From: Mesorhizobium sp. CU3
GTDB lineage: Bacteria; Pseudomonadota; Alphaproteobacteria; Rhizobiales; Rhizobiaceae
Length of the DNA: 64,000 nucleotides
Direction: 5' to 3'
Assembly: GCF_006442965.1 (NCBI RefSeq)
Contig: NZ_VFWX01000004.1
Coordinates: 186,001-250,000, forward strand
The notes beneath the pieces were generated by a model. The model ran no database searches. It was not told where the DNA came from and was given only the letters and a program-made list of their open reading frames with translations. Below are positions 25,103 through 34,309 of the stretch, piece after piece. Numbering within the stretch: position 1 is the first letter of the stretch; each line of letters opens with the position of its first letter. The translations under genes and the position numbers were made by a program.

Positions 25103-26419
25103 TTAGAATTCCATCAGGTTGTCACGCAGCATCCCTCCGGCATATCGGTTTCTGACCGCCCCCAGGTCCTGCAGGGCAGGAACGAGGCCGTCGACAACTT
25201 CGGCCAGGAAATGCCGCGTCGTCTGGCCGGACACGAGAAAGCCGTCGCCGCCGACATGCTCCATGATCTCGACCATCTCGCGGGCGACGTCCTGCGCGGT
25301 GCCGGCAAGGCTGGTTCCGTCGGGATTATAGGCCAGAGCGATGGCGCCTGCCTGGCGCAGTGTGCGGCCGGCGTTGCGGGCAATAAAGTCGGTAAGCACC
25401 GAACGCGTGCCTTGAGTGCTTAACCCTTCGGCCTTCAGCGGCTCGTCGAGAGGGTAACGGCTAAAGTCGATGTCGACGATCTTCGAGACCTTGGCGAGTG
25501 TCGCCTCAGCTTCAGCCAGATCGTCCGCGTCGCGTTTGCGGCGCTTCAACTCGGCCTCTTCTCGGGTCGCGCCGATGATCGGCGCGATCAGCAGCATCAG
25601 CTTGATCGTGTCAGGATCCCGACCCAGGCTCCGCGCCAGTTCCCTGATCTCCTGACGGTACTGCCGGGCATAGTCGAGCGTCTTGGCCTTGACCACGATG
25701 GTATCGGCATTCCGGGCGGCGAAGATACGCCCCCTGCCCGAGCTGCCCGCCTGCGCCATGACCGGCCGCCCTTGCGGAGCGGGACCGGAGTTCAGCGGGC
25801 CCCGCGTGGCGTAATGCTTGCCTTTATAGTCAGGTATCCTCACCTTCGAGGGATCGATGAGGACGCCGGAAGAACGATCGGCGACGACCGCGTCGGCATC
25901 CCAGGAATCCCACAATGCGTTTGCCGCTTCCACGAACTCGTCGGCGACGTCGTAGCGCGCGTCATGCTCGTCCATCCCGTCATGGCCGAAATTCTGCAGC
26001 GCCCGCTCGGAAGAACCGGTGACGACATTCCACCCCGCGCGCCCGTGCGAAAGCTGGTCGAGTGAACCGATGAGCCGGGCGAGCTGGTAGGGGTGGTAGG
26101 CGAATGTTGAGATGGTCGGAACGACGCCGATATGACGGGTGGCCTGCAGCATGTAGGGCGCAACCATCAGCGGATCGCGGCGCGGCACCGAAAGCCCCTT
26201 TCGCAGATAGATGTCCATCGAGTCGCCATAGGCGTCAGCGACGAAGACATTGTCTTCGATCAGCACATAATCGAAGCAGGCGCGCTCCAGTTCGCGGGCG
26301 GCCGCGACATAGAGGTCGGGACTTGCCCATTCCTTGCCGACATTGCCGCCCCACGCAGTCGCCCATGCCTGCGCATGCGAATCCGTGAGGAAGTAACCCA
26401 GATGGAATTTCCTGCTCAT
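25103..26419 (-). CDS. FMNH2-dependent monooxygenase, NtaA/SnaA/DszA family
   Basis: A 438-residue luciferase-like flavin monooxygenase. HLGYFLTDSHAQAW opens the barrel, the family motif HGRAGWNVVTG is near residue 135, and RPVMAQAGSSGRGRIFAARNAD comes in the second half. The family acts on nitrilotriacetate, sulfones, pristinamycin intermediates and sulfur compounds. Tandem ATGs occur at 26422 and 26419; the second is better spaced from GGAGG. The neighbouring sulfonate-type importer favours an organosulfur substrate, but an aminocarboxylate is not excluded. Confidence 0.87.
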   Translation of the reverse strand: MSRKFHLGYFLTDSHAQAWATAWGGNVGKEWASPDLYVAAARELERACFDYVLIEDNVFVADAYGDSMDIYLRKGLSVPRRDPLMVAPYMLQATRHIGVVPTISTFAYHPYQLARLIGSLDQLSHGRAGWNVVTGSSERALQNFGHDGMDEHDARYDVADEFVEAANALWDSWDADAVVADRSSGVLIDPSKVRIPDYKGKHYATRGPLNSGPAPQGRPVMAQAGSSGRGRIFAARNADTIVVKAKTLDYARQYRQEIRELARSLGRDPDTIKLMLLIAPIIGATREEAELKRRKRDADDLAEAEATLAKVSKIVDIDFSRYPLDEPLKAEGLSTQGTRSVLTDFIARNAGRTLRQAGAIALAYNPDGTSLAGTAQDVAREMVEIMEHVGGDGFLVSGQTTRHFLAEVVDGLVPALQDLGAVRNRYAGGMLRDNLMEF

Positions 26420-26440
26420 CATGGCCTCCGGCTTCCGGCG

Positions 26441-27181
26441 TCAATGCAGGCCGAAGCTGTTCATCAAACTGTTGCGGTATCTGGAAAAGGCTTCCGAAAC
26501 GCGGTCGCGCGGATAAGGAAGGTCGACTTCGATCACCTGCGAGATGCGTCCCGGACGCGCCGACATGACCACGACCCTCTGGCCGAGCGCGAGCGACTCG
26601 TCGATGTCATGGGTGACGAAGACAGTCGTCACGTTCTGCGACCGCCAGATATCGCGCAGCGCGTCCTGAAGCTTTATCCGGGTGAATGCGTCAAGCGCGC
26701 CGAACGGCTCGTCCATCAGCAATATGGTCGGCCGCGGCGCCAATGCCCGGGCGATGGCTACACGTTGGGCCATCCCGCCCGAAAGCTGGTGGGGGTAGGC
26801 ATCCTCGAAGCCGGCCAGACCGACAAGGTCGAGCAGTTCCCCCACCCGCGCGCGCTTTTCTTCCGGGCCCGCTCTCAACCCGAACGCGATGTTGCCGCCG
26901 GCGGTCAGCCAGGGGAGCAACCGGGCTTCCTGAAAGACCAGACCGCGCGAGCGATTGGGCCCGACGACCGGCTGTCCGCCGGCCAGGATCTCGCCGCTGA
27001 AACCGAGATCGAGGCCGGCGATGCTGCGCAAAAGCGTGGACTTGCCGCAGCCCGACGGACCGACCAGCACCACGAACTCGCCCGGACGGATGTCGAGACT
27101 GACATCGCTGAGCGCCGTGACGCCTTGTCCCCTGCCCTCGAAGGTGCGGCTGACATTGCGAACGGAGACGAACTGGCTCAT
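26441..27181 (-). CDS. ABC transporter ATP-binding protein, SsuB/TauB type
   Basis: A 246-residue ATPase of the nitrate/sulfonate/taurine family. Walker A GPSGCGKST is at residues 41-49, the Q-loop is in VFQEARLLPW, the signature is LSGGMAQRVAIARAL and Walker B is LLMDEPFGALD. It starts 1 base after the permease stop and is followed by the monooxygenase gene after 21 bases. It powers the importer formed with 27183-28058 and 28098-29072. Confidence 0.92.
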   Translation of the reverse strand: MSQFVSVRNVSRTFEGRGQGVTALSDVSLDIRPGEFVVLVGPSGCGKSTLLRSIAGLDLGFSGEILAGGQPVVGPNRSRGLVFQEARLLPWLTAGGNIAFGLRAGPEEKRARVGELLDLVGLAGFEDAYPHQLSGGMAQRVAIARALAPRPTILLMDEPFGALDAFTRIKLQDALRDIWRSQNVTTVFVTHDIDESLALGQRVVVMSARPGRISQVIEVDLPYPRDRVSEAFSRYRNSLMNSFGLH

Positions 27182-27182
27182 G

Positions 27183-28058
27183 TCATGACCCCGAGAAGGC
27201 GTTGCGCCAGTGCAGCACTCGGGCCTCGATCAGCCGCAGGGCGACATCCATGAGCTTGCCGGCCAGCGAGAAGACGATCAGGCTCGCCAGGACGACATCG
27301 ACGCGAACCGCCTCGCGGCCTTGCATGAGCCAGTATCCGATACCGCTTTGCGCGGCCATCAACTCGGCTATGACCAGCGCGAGCCAGGCAATCCCCAACG
27401 CATAGCGGATGCCGGTTAGGATTTCAGGAAGGGCAGCCGGCAGGATGACCCGAAGAAGCAGTTCAGCCTTCGAGAATTCGAAGGACTGCCCGACCTCCAC
27501 GAAACCGCGATTGACGTTGCGCACACCCGCCAGCGTGTTGATGTAGACGGGAAAGAAGCTCGCCACCGCTATCAGGATGACCTTCGGCGTCTCTCCGAGA
27601 CCGAACCACATCACCAGCAGCGGCGTCAGCCCCATGAAAGGCACGGTGCGCAGCATCTGCACGGTCGTGTCGGACAGTCGCTCGCTGAACAACGACAGGC
27701 CGTTGAGCGCGCCAAGAAACAGCGCAAGCCCACCGCCGATCGCAAAACCCAATATCCAACGACGGATGCTGTAAGCCAGATTGATCCAAAGCGATCCGTC
27801 CAGCGCGGCTTGCCCCAATGTCAAGAACACACGCGAGGGTGCTGGCAGCAGGAGCGTGTTGACGGCGCCGATGCGCGCCGCGGTCTCCCAGACGACGACG
27901 ATCAAGACGGGGATGATGAACCCGGCGAGATGCCGCAGCAGCGCCGCCGGAGCACGTGCCCCGGCGGAACGATTTCCTTGCATCGCCGATGCGGATGGAT
28001 CGCGCCGGTTACCGGCCGGTCCGGCAGCCGCTGAAGCTGTCTTGTCGGCGTCAGGCAT
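27183..28058 (-). CDS. ABC transporter permease, SsuC/TauC type
   Basis: A 291-residue permease. After a hydrophilic N-terminus of about 35 residues come roughly six membrane spans, the FMGLTPLLVMWFGLGETPK block typical of the sulfonate/nitrate/taurine group, and a C-terminal coupling region with VEVGQSFEFSKAELLLRVILP. It lies 39 bases after the binding-protein gene. The long Ser/Ala/Arg-rich N-terminal tail is unremarkable for this family. Confidence 0.9.
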   Translation of the reverse strand: MPDADKTASAAAGPAGNRRDPSASAMQGNRSAGARAPAALLRHLAGFIIPVLIVVVWETAARIGAVNTLLLPAPSRVFLTLGQAALDGSLWINLAYSIRRWILGFAIGGGLALFLGALNGLSLFSERLSDTTVQMLRTVPFMGLTPLLVMWFGLGETPKVILIAVASFFPVYINTLAGVRNVNRGFVEVGQSFEFSKAELLLRVILPAALPEILTGIRYALGIAWLALVIAELMAAQSGIGYWLMQGREAVRVDVVLASLIVFSLAGKLMDVALRLIEARVLHWRNAFSGS

Positions 28059-28097
28059 CGGCTTTCGGCACTCCGGTTCTGGACGCGCCCGGCAAAC

Positions 28098-29072
28098 TCA
28101 ATTGCCGAAGGCCCTGTCCCATATCTCGGTGTTCATGACCTTCGACCAGTCGGGCTCTGCCGTGATGAGGCCGTACTTGATGTAGAGCTGGGCTTCCCGG
28201 CTGAAGTCGGCAACCACTGAAGCGTCCGGCGACTTGAACTGCTGGTTGCGCTTGGCAAAGGTCGTCGCTGCTACGTCGGGCTCGAGGCCGGTGACCTTGG
28301 CGTATTCGGCGACGGCTTCCGTCTTGTTCGCCCGGACCCAGTCCAGCGAGGCCTTGTAGCCCTTCAGGAAGGCGGCCAGCGCATCCGGCTTCTCGGCGAT
28401 CGCCTTCTTGGTCGCGAGGATGATGACGAAGTTGTTGAAATACTTCGACGACGGCGTGAAGATGACCTTGGCGAGCCCCTTGGAGACGTTCGCCGCGATA
28501 AAGGGGTTGTAGCTGATCCAGGCGTCGATCTGCTTGCCGGCAAGGGCCGCGGCGCCTGTGCTGGCTTCGATCTTGACGTATTTGTAGTCGTCCTTGCCGA
28601 TGCCCACGTCTGCGAGCGCCTCCTGTACATAGGCGATCGGCGAACCATCGCCGCCGGCGATCGTCTTGCCCTTGAGATCGGCAAGCGACTTGATATCGGA
28701 ATCGGCCGCAACAATGACGCCGACCGCTTCGGGGGACTGCTCGGCGATGGCGATGATGGAGTAAGGCAGATCCGGCGCCGCAAGGGCCTGATAGGTCGTG
28801 CCGGTGATGCCCACATCCGAGGCGTTGCCGGCCATTGCCTCGTTGATCAGGAGATTGTCGGTGACAATCTTGGTGTCGAGCGCGACGCCCGCATCCTTGA
28901 ACTTGCCGTGTTCGGTGCCGACAGGCGTCACGATGTAACTGCGCAGCTGGATGAGCGACACCGAGGCGTCATCCGCCAGTGTCGTACCGGTCCCGACAAC
29001 GGCAAATGCGGCCGCCATGGACAATACCGCTATCGGCCTCTTGAGCATTCCCAACAGATGACTCAACTTCAT
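28098..29072 (-). CDS. ABC transporter substrate-binding protein, SsuA/TauA-like
   Basis: A binding protein of about 324 residues from the ATG at 29072. A signal peptide ends near TTLADDA. The mature part has the type II fold blocks EAMAGNASDVGITGTTYQALAA, LADLKGKTIAGGDGSP and KQIDAWISYNPFI. The apparent longer reading frame to 29318 has an Arg/Pro-rich, non-signal N-terminus and was not used. GGAAAGGAA lies very close to the chosen ATG, so an ATG at 29048 also deserves thought. It is the first gene of the sulfonate-type operon. The ligand is unknown. Confidence 0.82.
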   Translation of the reverse strand: MKLSHLLGMLKRPIAVLSMAAAFAVVGTGTTLADDASVSLIQLRSYIVTPVGTEHGKFKDAGVALDTKIVTDNLLINEAMAGNASDVGITGTTYQALAAPDLPYSIIAIAEQSPEAVGVIVAADSDIKSLADLKGKTIAGGDGSPIAYVQEALADVGIGKDDYKYVKIEASTGAAALAGKQIDAWISYNPFIAANVSKGLAKVIFTPSSKYFNNFVIILATKKAIAEKPDALAAFLKGYKASLDWVRANKTEAVAEYAKVTGLEPDVAATTFAKRNQQFKSPDASVVADFSREAQLYIKYGLITAEPDWSKVMNTEIWDRAFGN

Positions 29073-29458
29073 TTCCTTTCCGAACCGGTTTCTGGAACCA
29101 GACGGCGCCCCGGCAAGCGCCCTTGGTGATCTTCTGACACCGCGATGCGGCCTCGAACTGCGTCCTGGCGTGGCCCTGACAACCGGGTTGCACGGCGCCA
29201 ATGATCGACTTTCGAAGGCAGCTTCAAAGCGTCGGAAAATTATGAGGCCTGGCTGGGGAAATGGAGGCTGATTTGGATTGAATTTGCTGCCACTGGCGGA
29301 ACATTTTTGCCGACACAACCGTAATATGAGCCAAAAAATGTCCGTTTATCGAACACAAGTGTTCGATAAACATGCATCGCAGTGGAATGACTGTCAATCG
29401 GTGCGGTACCCGGATTCGCACCTATATGAACACGCGACATCTACGTTACGCTGGGTGC
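29073..29458. other. Intergenic region holding a 28-bp perfect palindrome
   Basis: This 386-base gap lies between the start of the binding-protein gene and the end of the MATE gene, both leftward, so it should hold the importer promoter. It is AT-rich from about 29230. The striking feature is the palindrome at 29344-29371, listed separately. The rest shows no gene, terminator or repeat that I can support. Confidence 0.7.
29344..29371. promoter_or_regulatory. 28-bp perfect palindrome, candidate operator
   Basis: The arm GTTTATCGAACAC (29344-29356) and its exact reverse complement (29359-29371) flank the two-base centre AA. Each arm contains TATCGAAC, which also occurs at 19943-19950 and, inverted, at 23695-23702, next to the IclR-type palindromes. 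It lies about 270 bases upstream of the sulfonate-type importer. This suggests a dimeric regulator, possibly the IclR protein or a relative, controlling that operon. Confidence 0.6.
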
Positions 29459-30826
29459 TCAGCGCGAGCGGGCGAGGCTGACGAAACGGACGATCAGCAA
29501 AACCGCTGCGGCGATCAGGCCGGCGACAAAACCGTACCATATGCCGATCCCGCCGATGCCGAGACTGAAGGCGAGCAGATAGGCGCTGGGAAAACCGATG
29601 CACCAATAGCTTACGATCGCAAGGACCATCGGCACCGTCGAGTCCTTGAGGCCGCGCGCGAGGCCGGCGGCGACGGATTGCAAAGCGTCGAAAAGTTGGA
29701 ACGCGCCGGCGATCATGATGAACCGCACAGCGATTCCCACCACCGTCTCCGCGCCGGGCGCCGTCTTGTCGACGAACAGCCCGGCGAGGAAGCGTCCAGC
29801 CGTGATGAAAAGTCCGCCGCTAAATGCAGCGAAGAGTGCGGCCATGGCCAGCGCCGCGATACCGGTTTTCAGGATCGCCTCGCCGTCGTTGCGCGCGGCC
29901 GCAACGCCGATGCGGACCGTCGCGGCCTGCGACAGACCAAGCGGGACCATGAAGGCGATGGCGACGAGTTGCATGGCAACGCCATGCGCGGCGAGTTGCA
30001 GCGTGTCGATCCAGCCGATCATGACGGCGGCGACCGAAAACAGGCTCATCTCCGAGAGCACCATCATGCTGATCGGAATTCCATGACGCAGCACTTCGCG
30101 GAGCGCCGGCCAGTCCGGCTTCAGGATCTCGCTGTGCAGCCGGAACCGCCGACAGGCCGGCACCAGGCCAATGTAGATCGCCAGGCTGGCGGCAAACATC
30201 GTTTCTATCGCCACCGCAACCGACGCGGCGCCCGGCAGGCCGAACGCTGGAACGCCGAACCGGCCAAGCGTGAACATGTAGGCCAGCAAAGCGTTGCAGG
30301 CGACGCAGACGAGGTTGACCGCCAGTATGATGCGGGTCCGGCCGAGCGCGCTGAGGAAGGACTTCAGCACCAGGAACGTCAAGGCCGGCGCGAGCCCGAA
30401 ACCCATGATCCGCAGGTAGGAGGCCGCCTTGGCGACGACGTCCGGCTTCTGCCCCATGCATGTCAGGATGGGTTCGCAATAGATGAACAGCGGCAGCGTC
30501 ATCACGGCATAGGCCAGCGAAGCCCAGATCCCCATGCGCACCGAGCGCCGCACCTCGCCGGTATCGCCCCGGCCGAGCGCATGGGCCACAAGCGGGATGA
30601 TGGCGATCGAAGAGCCGGATCCGAAATGCAGGATCAGGTAGAAATACTGGATCGACAGCACGATGCCCGCCAGATCCGAAGCGCCGAGATGGCCGACGAT
30701 CAGCACGCCGGTGGTGTTGATCGCAAGCTGGGCAAGCTGCGCCCCGACCAGCGGAAGGCCGAGCCGCAGGATCGCCGAGGCTTGCCCGGTCCAGCCTTCG
30801 CGATCAGTGCTGACGGATTGTTCCAC
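29459..30826 (-). CDS. MATE-family efflux transporter
   Basis: A 455-residue inner-membrane protein with about twelve hydrophobic segments in two homologous halves, the NorM/DinF organisation. GLPLVGAQLAQLAINTTGVLIVGHLG at the first span and FGSGSSIAIIPLVAHALGRGD fit the MATE N-lobe. The C-half begins near GIPISMMVLSEMSLF. Such proteins export cationic drugs, toxins or metabolites using Na+ or H+. It is the last gene of the long leftward operon, 90 bases after a MoaF gene. It might expel a toxic intermediate. Confidence 0.9.
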   Translation of the reverse strand: MEQSVSTDREGWTGQASAILRLGLPLVGAQLAQLAINTTGVLIVGHLGASDLAGIVLSIQYFYLILHFGSGSSIAIIPLVAHALGRGDTGEVRRSVRMGIWASLAYAVMTLPLFIYCEPILTCMGQKPDVVAKAASYLRIMGFGLAPALTFLVLKSFLSALGRTRIILAVNLVCVACNALLAYMFTLGRFGVPAFGLPGAASVAVAIETMFAASLAIYIGLVPACRRFRLHSEILKPDWPALREVLRHGIPISMMVLSEMSLFSVAAVMIGWIDTLQLAAHGVAMQLVAIAFMVPLGLSQAATVRIGVAAARNDGEAILKTGIAALAMAALFAAFSGGLFITAGRFLAGLFVDKTAPGAETVVGIAVRFIMIAGAFQLFDALQSVAAGLARGLKDSTVPMVLAIVSYWCIGFPSAYLLAFSLGIGGIGIWYGFVAGLIAAAVLLIVRFVSLARSR

Positions 30827-30916
30827 CGTTGTTCGCCGATTTCCTTGCCGTACCGGTCAGATGCACCGCCCTGCCCGAGCAGGTGATCCGGATTTCGTCG
30901 CGGAATGCAGCCTGGA

Positions 30917-31711
30917 TCAGGCCGCCGATTCCACCAGCGGCTGTGGGTAGTCGGTCTGGCTCAGGATCTTTCCAAAGGCGCCGAAGGTGAAATGGGTGAG
31001 CGCGCCGGTGCCGGGATCGCGGCCGATCGCGGCGCAGAAGGAGCGAAGCTTGGCGAAGTCCAGCACCATGCCGGCCGCCATCACCATAACCTTTTCCGAG
31101 AATGTCAGCAGGTAGATATTCTCGCGCAGCTTGAACATCCGGCAGGGATCGATATCGGCCTTCGGGTATTCCTCGCCTCTCAGGCAATGCCACGCATACC
31201 ATTCGGCATTGAGATAGATGTGCTCATAGACGTCGTCAGCGCTGTAGACCCACATTGCCCGCCTGCCGAAGAGATCGCTCGTCAAGGCAATCTTGTCGCC
31301 ATAGGCGGGCTGGCCACCAATCCTGCCCAGCGTGACCGTCTGAGCCACTGCGGGTTCATCGCCCACCCTTACGCCCACGACATTGCGTATGAAGACGATC
31401 TGCCCGGAATAAAGATCGGCAATAATGCTCGTCGAAGCGCGGGCGTCGTCGGCATGCTGGAAAGCGATCAGGAAAAGGCCGTCATCCACCTTCTGCGCCT
31501 CGTAAGTCTCGCTGCGCTGCGCGTCCTGCGTTCCGTCGGCCCAGGAAAGCCTCTCGCCGTCGATGAACGCGAATGCGATGGACTGGCCGCCGTCCAGCTC
31601 GGCGACGAGGTTCAACCCGGCAAGTTCCGTGCTGCGTTCGGCTTTGTTCGACGTGAAGTTCGTGCCAAGGCCAAGCGCGCTGTCGGACTTCGGTGCCACC
31701 TGCTCGTTCAT
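30917..31711 (-). CDS. MoaF-family protein (copy 3 of 4)
   Basis: A 264-residue two-domain MoaF protein. The N-half has FIDGERLSWADG and YEAQKVDDGLFLIAFQ. The C-half has VYEHIYLNAEWYAWHCLRG, then NIYLLTFSEKVMVMAAG and a final GRDPGTGALTHFTFGAFG. The spacing of the conserved blocks is the same as in copies 1 and 2. It is flanked by the fused dipeptide-importer ATPase and the MATE exporter on the same strand. No molybdenum enzyme is encoded in this operon, which argues against a cofactor role. Confidence 0.77.
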   Translation of the reverse strand: MNEQVAPKSDSALGLGTNFTSNKAERSTELAGLNLVAELDGGQSIAFAFIDGERLSWADGTQDAQRSETYEAQKVDDGLFLIAFQHADDARASTSIIADLYSGQIVFIRNVVGVRVGDEPAVAQTVTLGRIGGQPAYGDKIALTSDLFGRRAMWVYSADDVYEHIYLNAEWYAWHCLRGEEYPKADIDPCRMFKLRENIYLLTFSEKVMVMAAGMVLDFAKLRSFCAAIGRDPGTGALTHFTFGAFGKILSQTDYPQPLVESAA

Positions 31712-31760
31712 TTGGCGGTTCCTTTCAGAGTATCTTTTTCGATGGCCGGTATGCCGGCGT

Positions 31761-33380
31761 TCACGAAGTGCTGCCCCATCGCTGGCCGGATATCGTGGAG
31801 ATCGACAGCGTGTTGGCGAGCAGGGATTGTGTGTAGGGATGCTGCGGGCGCGTCAGCACGTCCTCTGTGGCGCCGATCTCGGCGGTCTTGCCCTTGTCGA
31901 GCACCAGCACCCGGTCGGCGAGGTTGCGAACGACCGCCAGATTGTGGGTGACGAAGAGCATCGCCAGGCCTTCCTCGTCGCGGAGCCTGACCAAGAGGTC
32001 GAGAATGGCCTCCTGGACGACCACGTCGAGCGCCGACGTGATCTCGTCGCAGACCAGGACCTTGGGCTTGCAGATCAGCGCACGCGCGATGCAGACGCGC
32101 TGACGCTCGCCACCGGACAGGCGGTCCGGCCTCAGTGTCGCTTGGTCGGCGCGCAGGCCGACTTTCGTCAGTGCCTCCACGACTGCCTGGCTGCGATTTT
32201 TCTTGCTGCCGGCAACGAGATTATGGGCCATGCCGATGCTCTCGCCGACCGTCTTGCGCGGGTTGAGCGCTGAGAACGGCGACTGGAAGATGTATTGCAA
32301 TTCCCGCCGCGCCTTAAGCGAGCGGTTGCGTGAGCGAGCATGCAGGGCGACGCCGTCGAGTTCGACCAAACCGTTCTGCTGGGTGTGCTGTCCGACGATG
32401 CATTTGGACAGCGTGGTCTTTCCCGAGCCCGATTCCCCGACGATGGCCAGACATTCGCCGGCATGGACCTCGAAGCTGACTTCGTTCAGCACCGGCGCCA
32501 GGCCGTATCTCGCCGCCAGCCCGGCCACCCGAAGGATCGGCTGCGCGGATGCCCCAAGCGCCATGCCGGTGCGCGGCCTGGCCAAGGCCGGGTCGGGAGC
32601 CGCCTGCAGAAGCTCGCGCGAATAATCGTGCGACGGCGCCTTGAAGAACGGACCGGCGGCATCGGTCTCGACAATCCTTCCGTTGCGCATCACGGCGACC
32701 CGGTCGGCGATCGCGGCGACCACGGCGAGATCATGGGTCACATACAGCGCCGCAATGCCGTGATCGGTGCAAAGCTGGCGGACGAGCTTCAGCACGATCG
32801 CCTGGGTCGCCACGTCGAGCCCTGTCGTCGGCTCGTCCAGCACCAGTACGGCTGGCTCGAGCATCATGGCGATGGCGATGCCGAGACGCTGCAACTGCCC
32901 GCCCGAAACCTGATGGGGAAACCTGCAGAGAAAATCATCATGCGTCGGCAGGCTGACCTCGGCGAGAATTTCGATTGCCCGGGTCCGTGCCGTCTTGCGG
33001 TCCCAGCCGTGGCAGAGAGCCACCTCGATCATCTGGTCCAGGATGCGGATGGCGGGATTGAAGGCTGACGTCGGGTCCTGCGCCACGTAGGCAACGGTCT
33101 TGCCGCGCAGCGAAAGCAGCGATCGTGGCGTTTGCGAAAGAACGTCGACATCGCCGATGCTGATCTGGCCGGATGCAATGCGCGCGCCGGCACGCACATG
33201 CGCGAGGAGCGCGGTGCTGACGGTCGTCTTGCCGGAGCCGGATTCGCCGATGAGGCACAAGATCTCGCCCGGCGCGATCTCGAAGCCGACATCGGAGACG
33301 ATCTCGCGCCCGCCCTTCAAGGTGACGCTCAGATCCCTGACGGCCGCGCGCCGGCCTTGAATCGGCGCGGGATCAGCCAT
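31761..33380 (-). CDS. Fused dipeptide/oligopeptide-type ABC ATPase (DppD-DppF fusion)
   Basis: A 539-residue protein with two complete ATPase domains, each with Walker A GESGSGKTT (near residues 41 and 310), its own signature (VSGGQLQRLGIA and LSGGERQRVCIA) and its own Walker B (LVLDEPTTGLD and LVCDEITSALD). The second domain ends with the oligopeptide-family tail RPQHPYTQSLLANT. This fusion replaces separate DppD and DppF subunits. Note Ile for Pro in the second Walker B segment (DEITSALD), which is common in this family. It overlaps the upstream SMP-30-like gene by 8 bases. Confidence 0.92.
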   Translation of the reverse strand: MADPAPIQGRRAAVRDLSVTLKGGREIVSDVGFEIAPGEILCLIGESGSGKTTVSTALLAHVRAGARIASGQISIGDVDVLSQTPRSLLSLRGKTVAYVAQDPTSAFNPAIRILDQMIEVALCHGWDRKTARTRAIEILAEVSLPTHDDFLCRFPHQVSGGQLQRLGIAIAMMLEPAVLVLDEPTTGLDVATQAIVLKLVRQLCTDHGIAALYVTHDLAVVAAIADRVAVMRNGRIVETDAAGPFFKAPSHDYSRELLQAAPDPALARPRTGMALGASAQPILRVAGLAARYGLAPVLNEVSFEVHAGECLAIVGESGSGKTTLSKCIVGQHTQQNGLVELDGVALHARSRNRSLKARRELQYIFQSPFSALNPRKTVGESIGMAHNLVAGSKKNRSQAVVEALTKVGLRADQATLRPDRLSGGERQRVCIARALICKPKVLVCDEITSALDVVVQEAILDLLVRLRDEEGLAMLFVTHNLAVVRNLADRVLVLDKGKTAEIGATEDVLTRPQHPYTQSLLANTLSISTISGQRWGSTS

Positions 33381-34299
33381 TGCCTTGCTCCGGGTCGTCG
33401 GGCCGTCTCACGGCGATTGCGCCGCGCGCCGTCACGGCGCCGGGCCTGCCCGTATCGAAGCGCAGCAGCTGCCCGACCATGTTCTGCTCGTCGACTGCCC
33501 GGAAGGCTGCGATCAGCAGGCTGTCGCCATCGAAGGCCATGTGCATCGGGTGGCCGGGCACGGGGTGCGACATGAGGGAGCTTCCGTCCGGCGCGATTTC
33601 GTCGATCGAACTGGAGCCGAAAGAGGCGACCCAGAGCGTTCCATCCGCACCCACGCGGATGCCGTGCGGCGTATGCCCGGCGGGGAGCTGGATGACATCC
33701 TCGACCGCGCCATCGGTGCGCAGGCGGCGGACCTTGTCGGAATAGGCCTCGGTCCAGACGACCGAGCCGTCCGCTTCGACCACAAGTCCGCAGGGGAACG
33801 TGCAGCCGGTGTTCACCAGCAGCGCGGCGCTGCCGTCGGGATTGATCGCAAAGATCCGGCCATCGCCTGTCCTTTTGGTCGGCTCCCATTCCCAGATGTG
33901 GGAATCGGCGACGTAAAGCCGGCCGTCCGGCCCGAAGGCGATGTCGTGGGCGGACACCACCGGCTCGCCGTCAACCTCGCTCAGGATGATCTCGGGCGAG
34001 GTCTGTCCGGGTGACAGCTTCTGAATACAGGGGGCGATCCGATCATCGGCGACCCAGAAGTCGCCGAGCACGCCGCCGGTATGGGCGATGTAGAAGGCGC
34101 TGTCGCTGCCGCGCAGGATCGCGATGGGCCCGCTGCTGACCCGCGAAAGGACCTCGCGGCCCGTCTCCGGCGCATAGGCGACGATGTCGCCCGTCATCAC
34201 ATCCACGCAAAGGAAGCGGCCGTCATCCAGCAGATCGCCCCCCTGGGGCATCTCGCCGAAATCCCGTTCCACAACGCTGACCCTGCCGAGATCGCTCAT
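33373..34299 (-). CDS. SMP-30/gluconolactonase-family protein with degenerate metal site (copy 1)
   Basis: A six-bladed beta-propeller protein of about 308 residues in the SMP-30 lactonase family. Copy 2 has Glu, Asn, Asn and Glu at the metal-site positions; this copy shows Gln19 (MPQGGD), His118 (SAHDIAFGPDG), Cys170 (PCGLVVEADG) and His212 (TPHGIRVGADG). Classical Ca2+/Zn2+ lactonase activity is therefore doubtful. The ATG at 34299 has AAGGTG six bases upstream. Sensing or binding a sugar-like ligand is one possible role. It lies 10 bases after copy 2. Confidence 0.82.
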   Translation of the reverse strand: MSDLGRVSVVERDFGEMPQGGDLLDDGRFLCVDVMTGDIVAYAPETGREVLSRVSSGPIAILRGSDSAFYIAHTGGVLGDFWVADDRIAPCIQKLSPGQTSPEIILSEVDGEPVVSAHDIAFGPDGRLYVADSHIWEWEPTKRTGDGRIFAINPDGSAALLVNTGCTFPCGLVVEADGSVVWTEAYSDKVRRLRTDGAVEDVIQLPAGHTPHGIRVGADGTLWVASFGSSSIDEIAPDGSSLMSHPVPGHPMHMAFDGDSLLIAAFRAVDEQNMVGQLLRFDTGRPGAVTARGAIAVRRPDDPEQGNG

Positions 34300-34309
34300 C
34301 GTCAACACC

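Noticed and set aside
29372..30886. 504-codon frame opposite the MATE gene, rich in His, Asp, Arg and Gln
   Set aside because: Its composition is what a membrane-protein gene gives when read on the opposite strand; the MATE translation is full of clear membrane segments.
18215..31711. MoaF genes as evidence for local molybdenum-cofactor synthesis
   Set aside because: No moaA, moaC, moaD, moaE, mogA or moeA homologue is present in the window, and copies 1-3 lie in operons without a molybdoenzyme.
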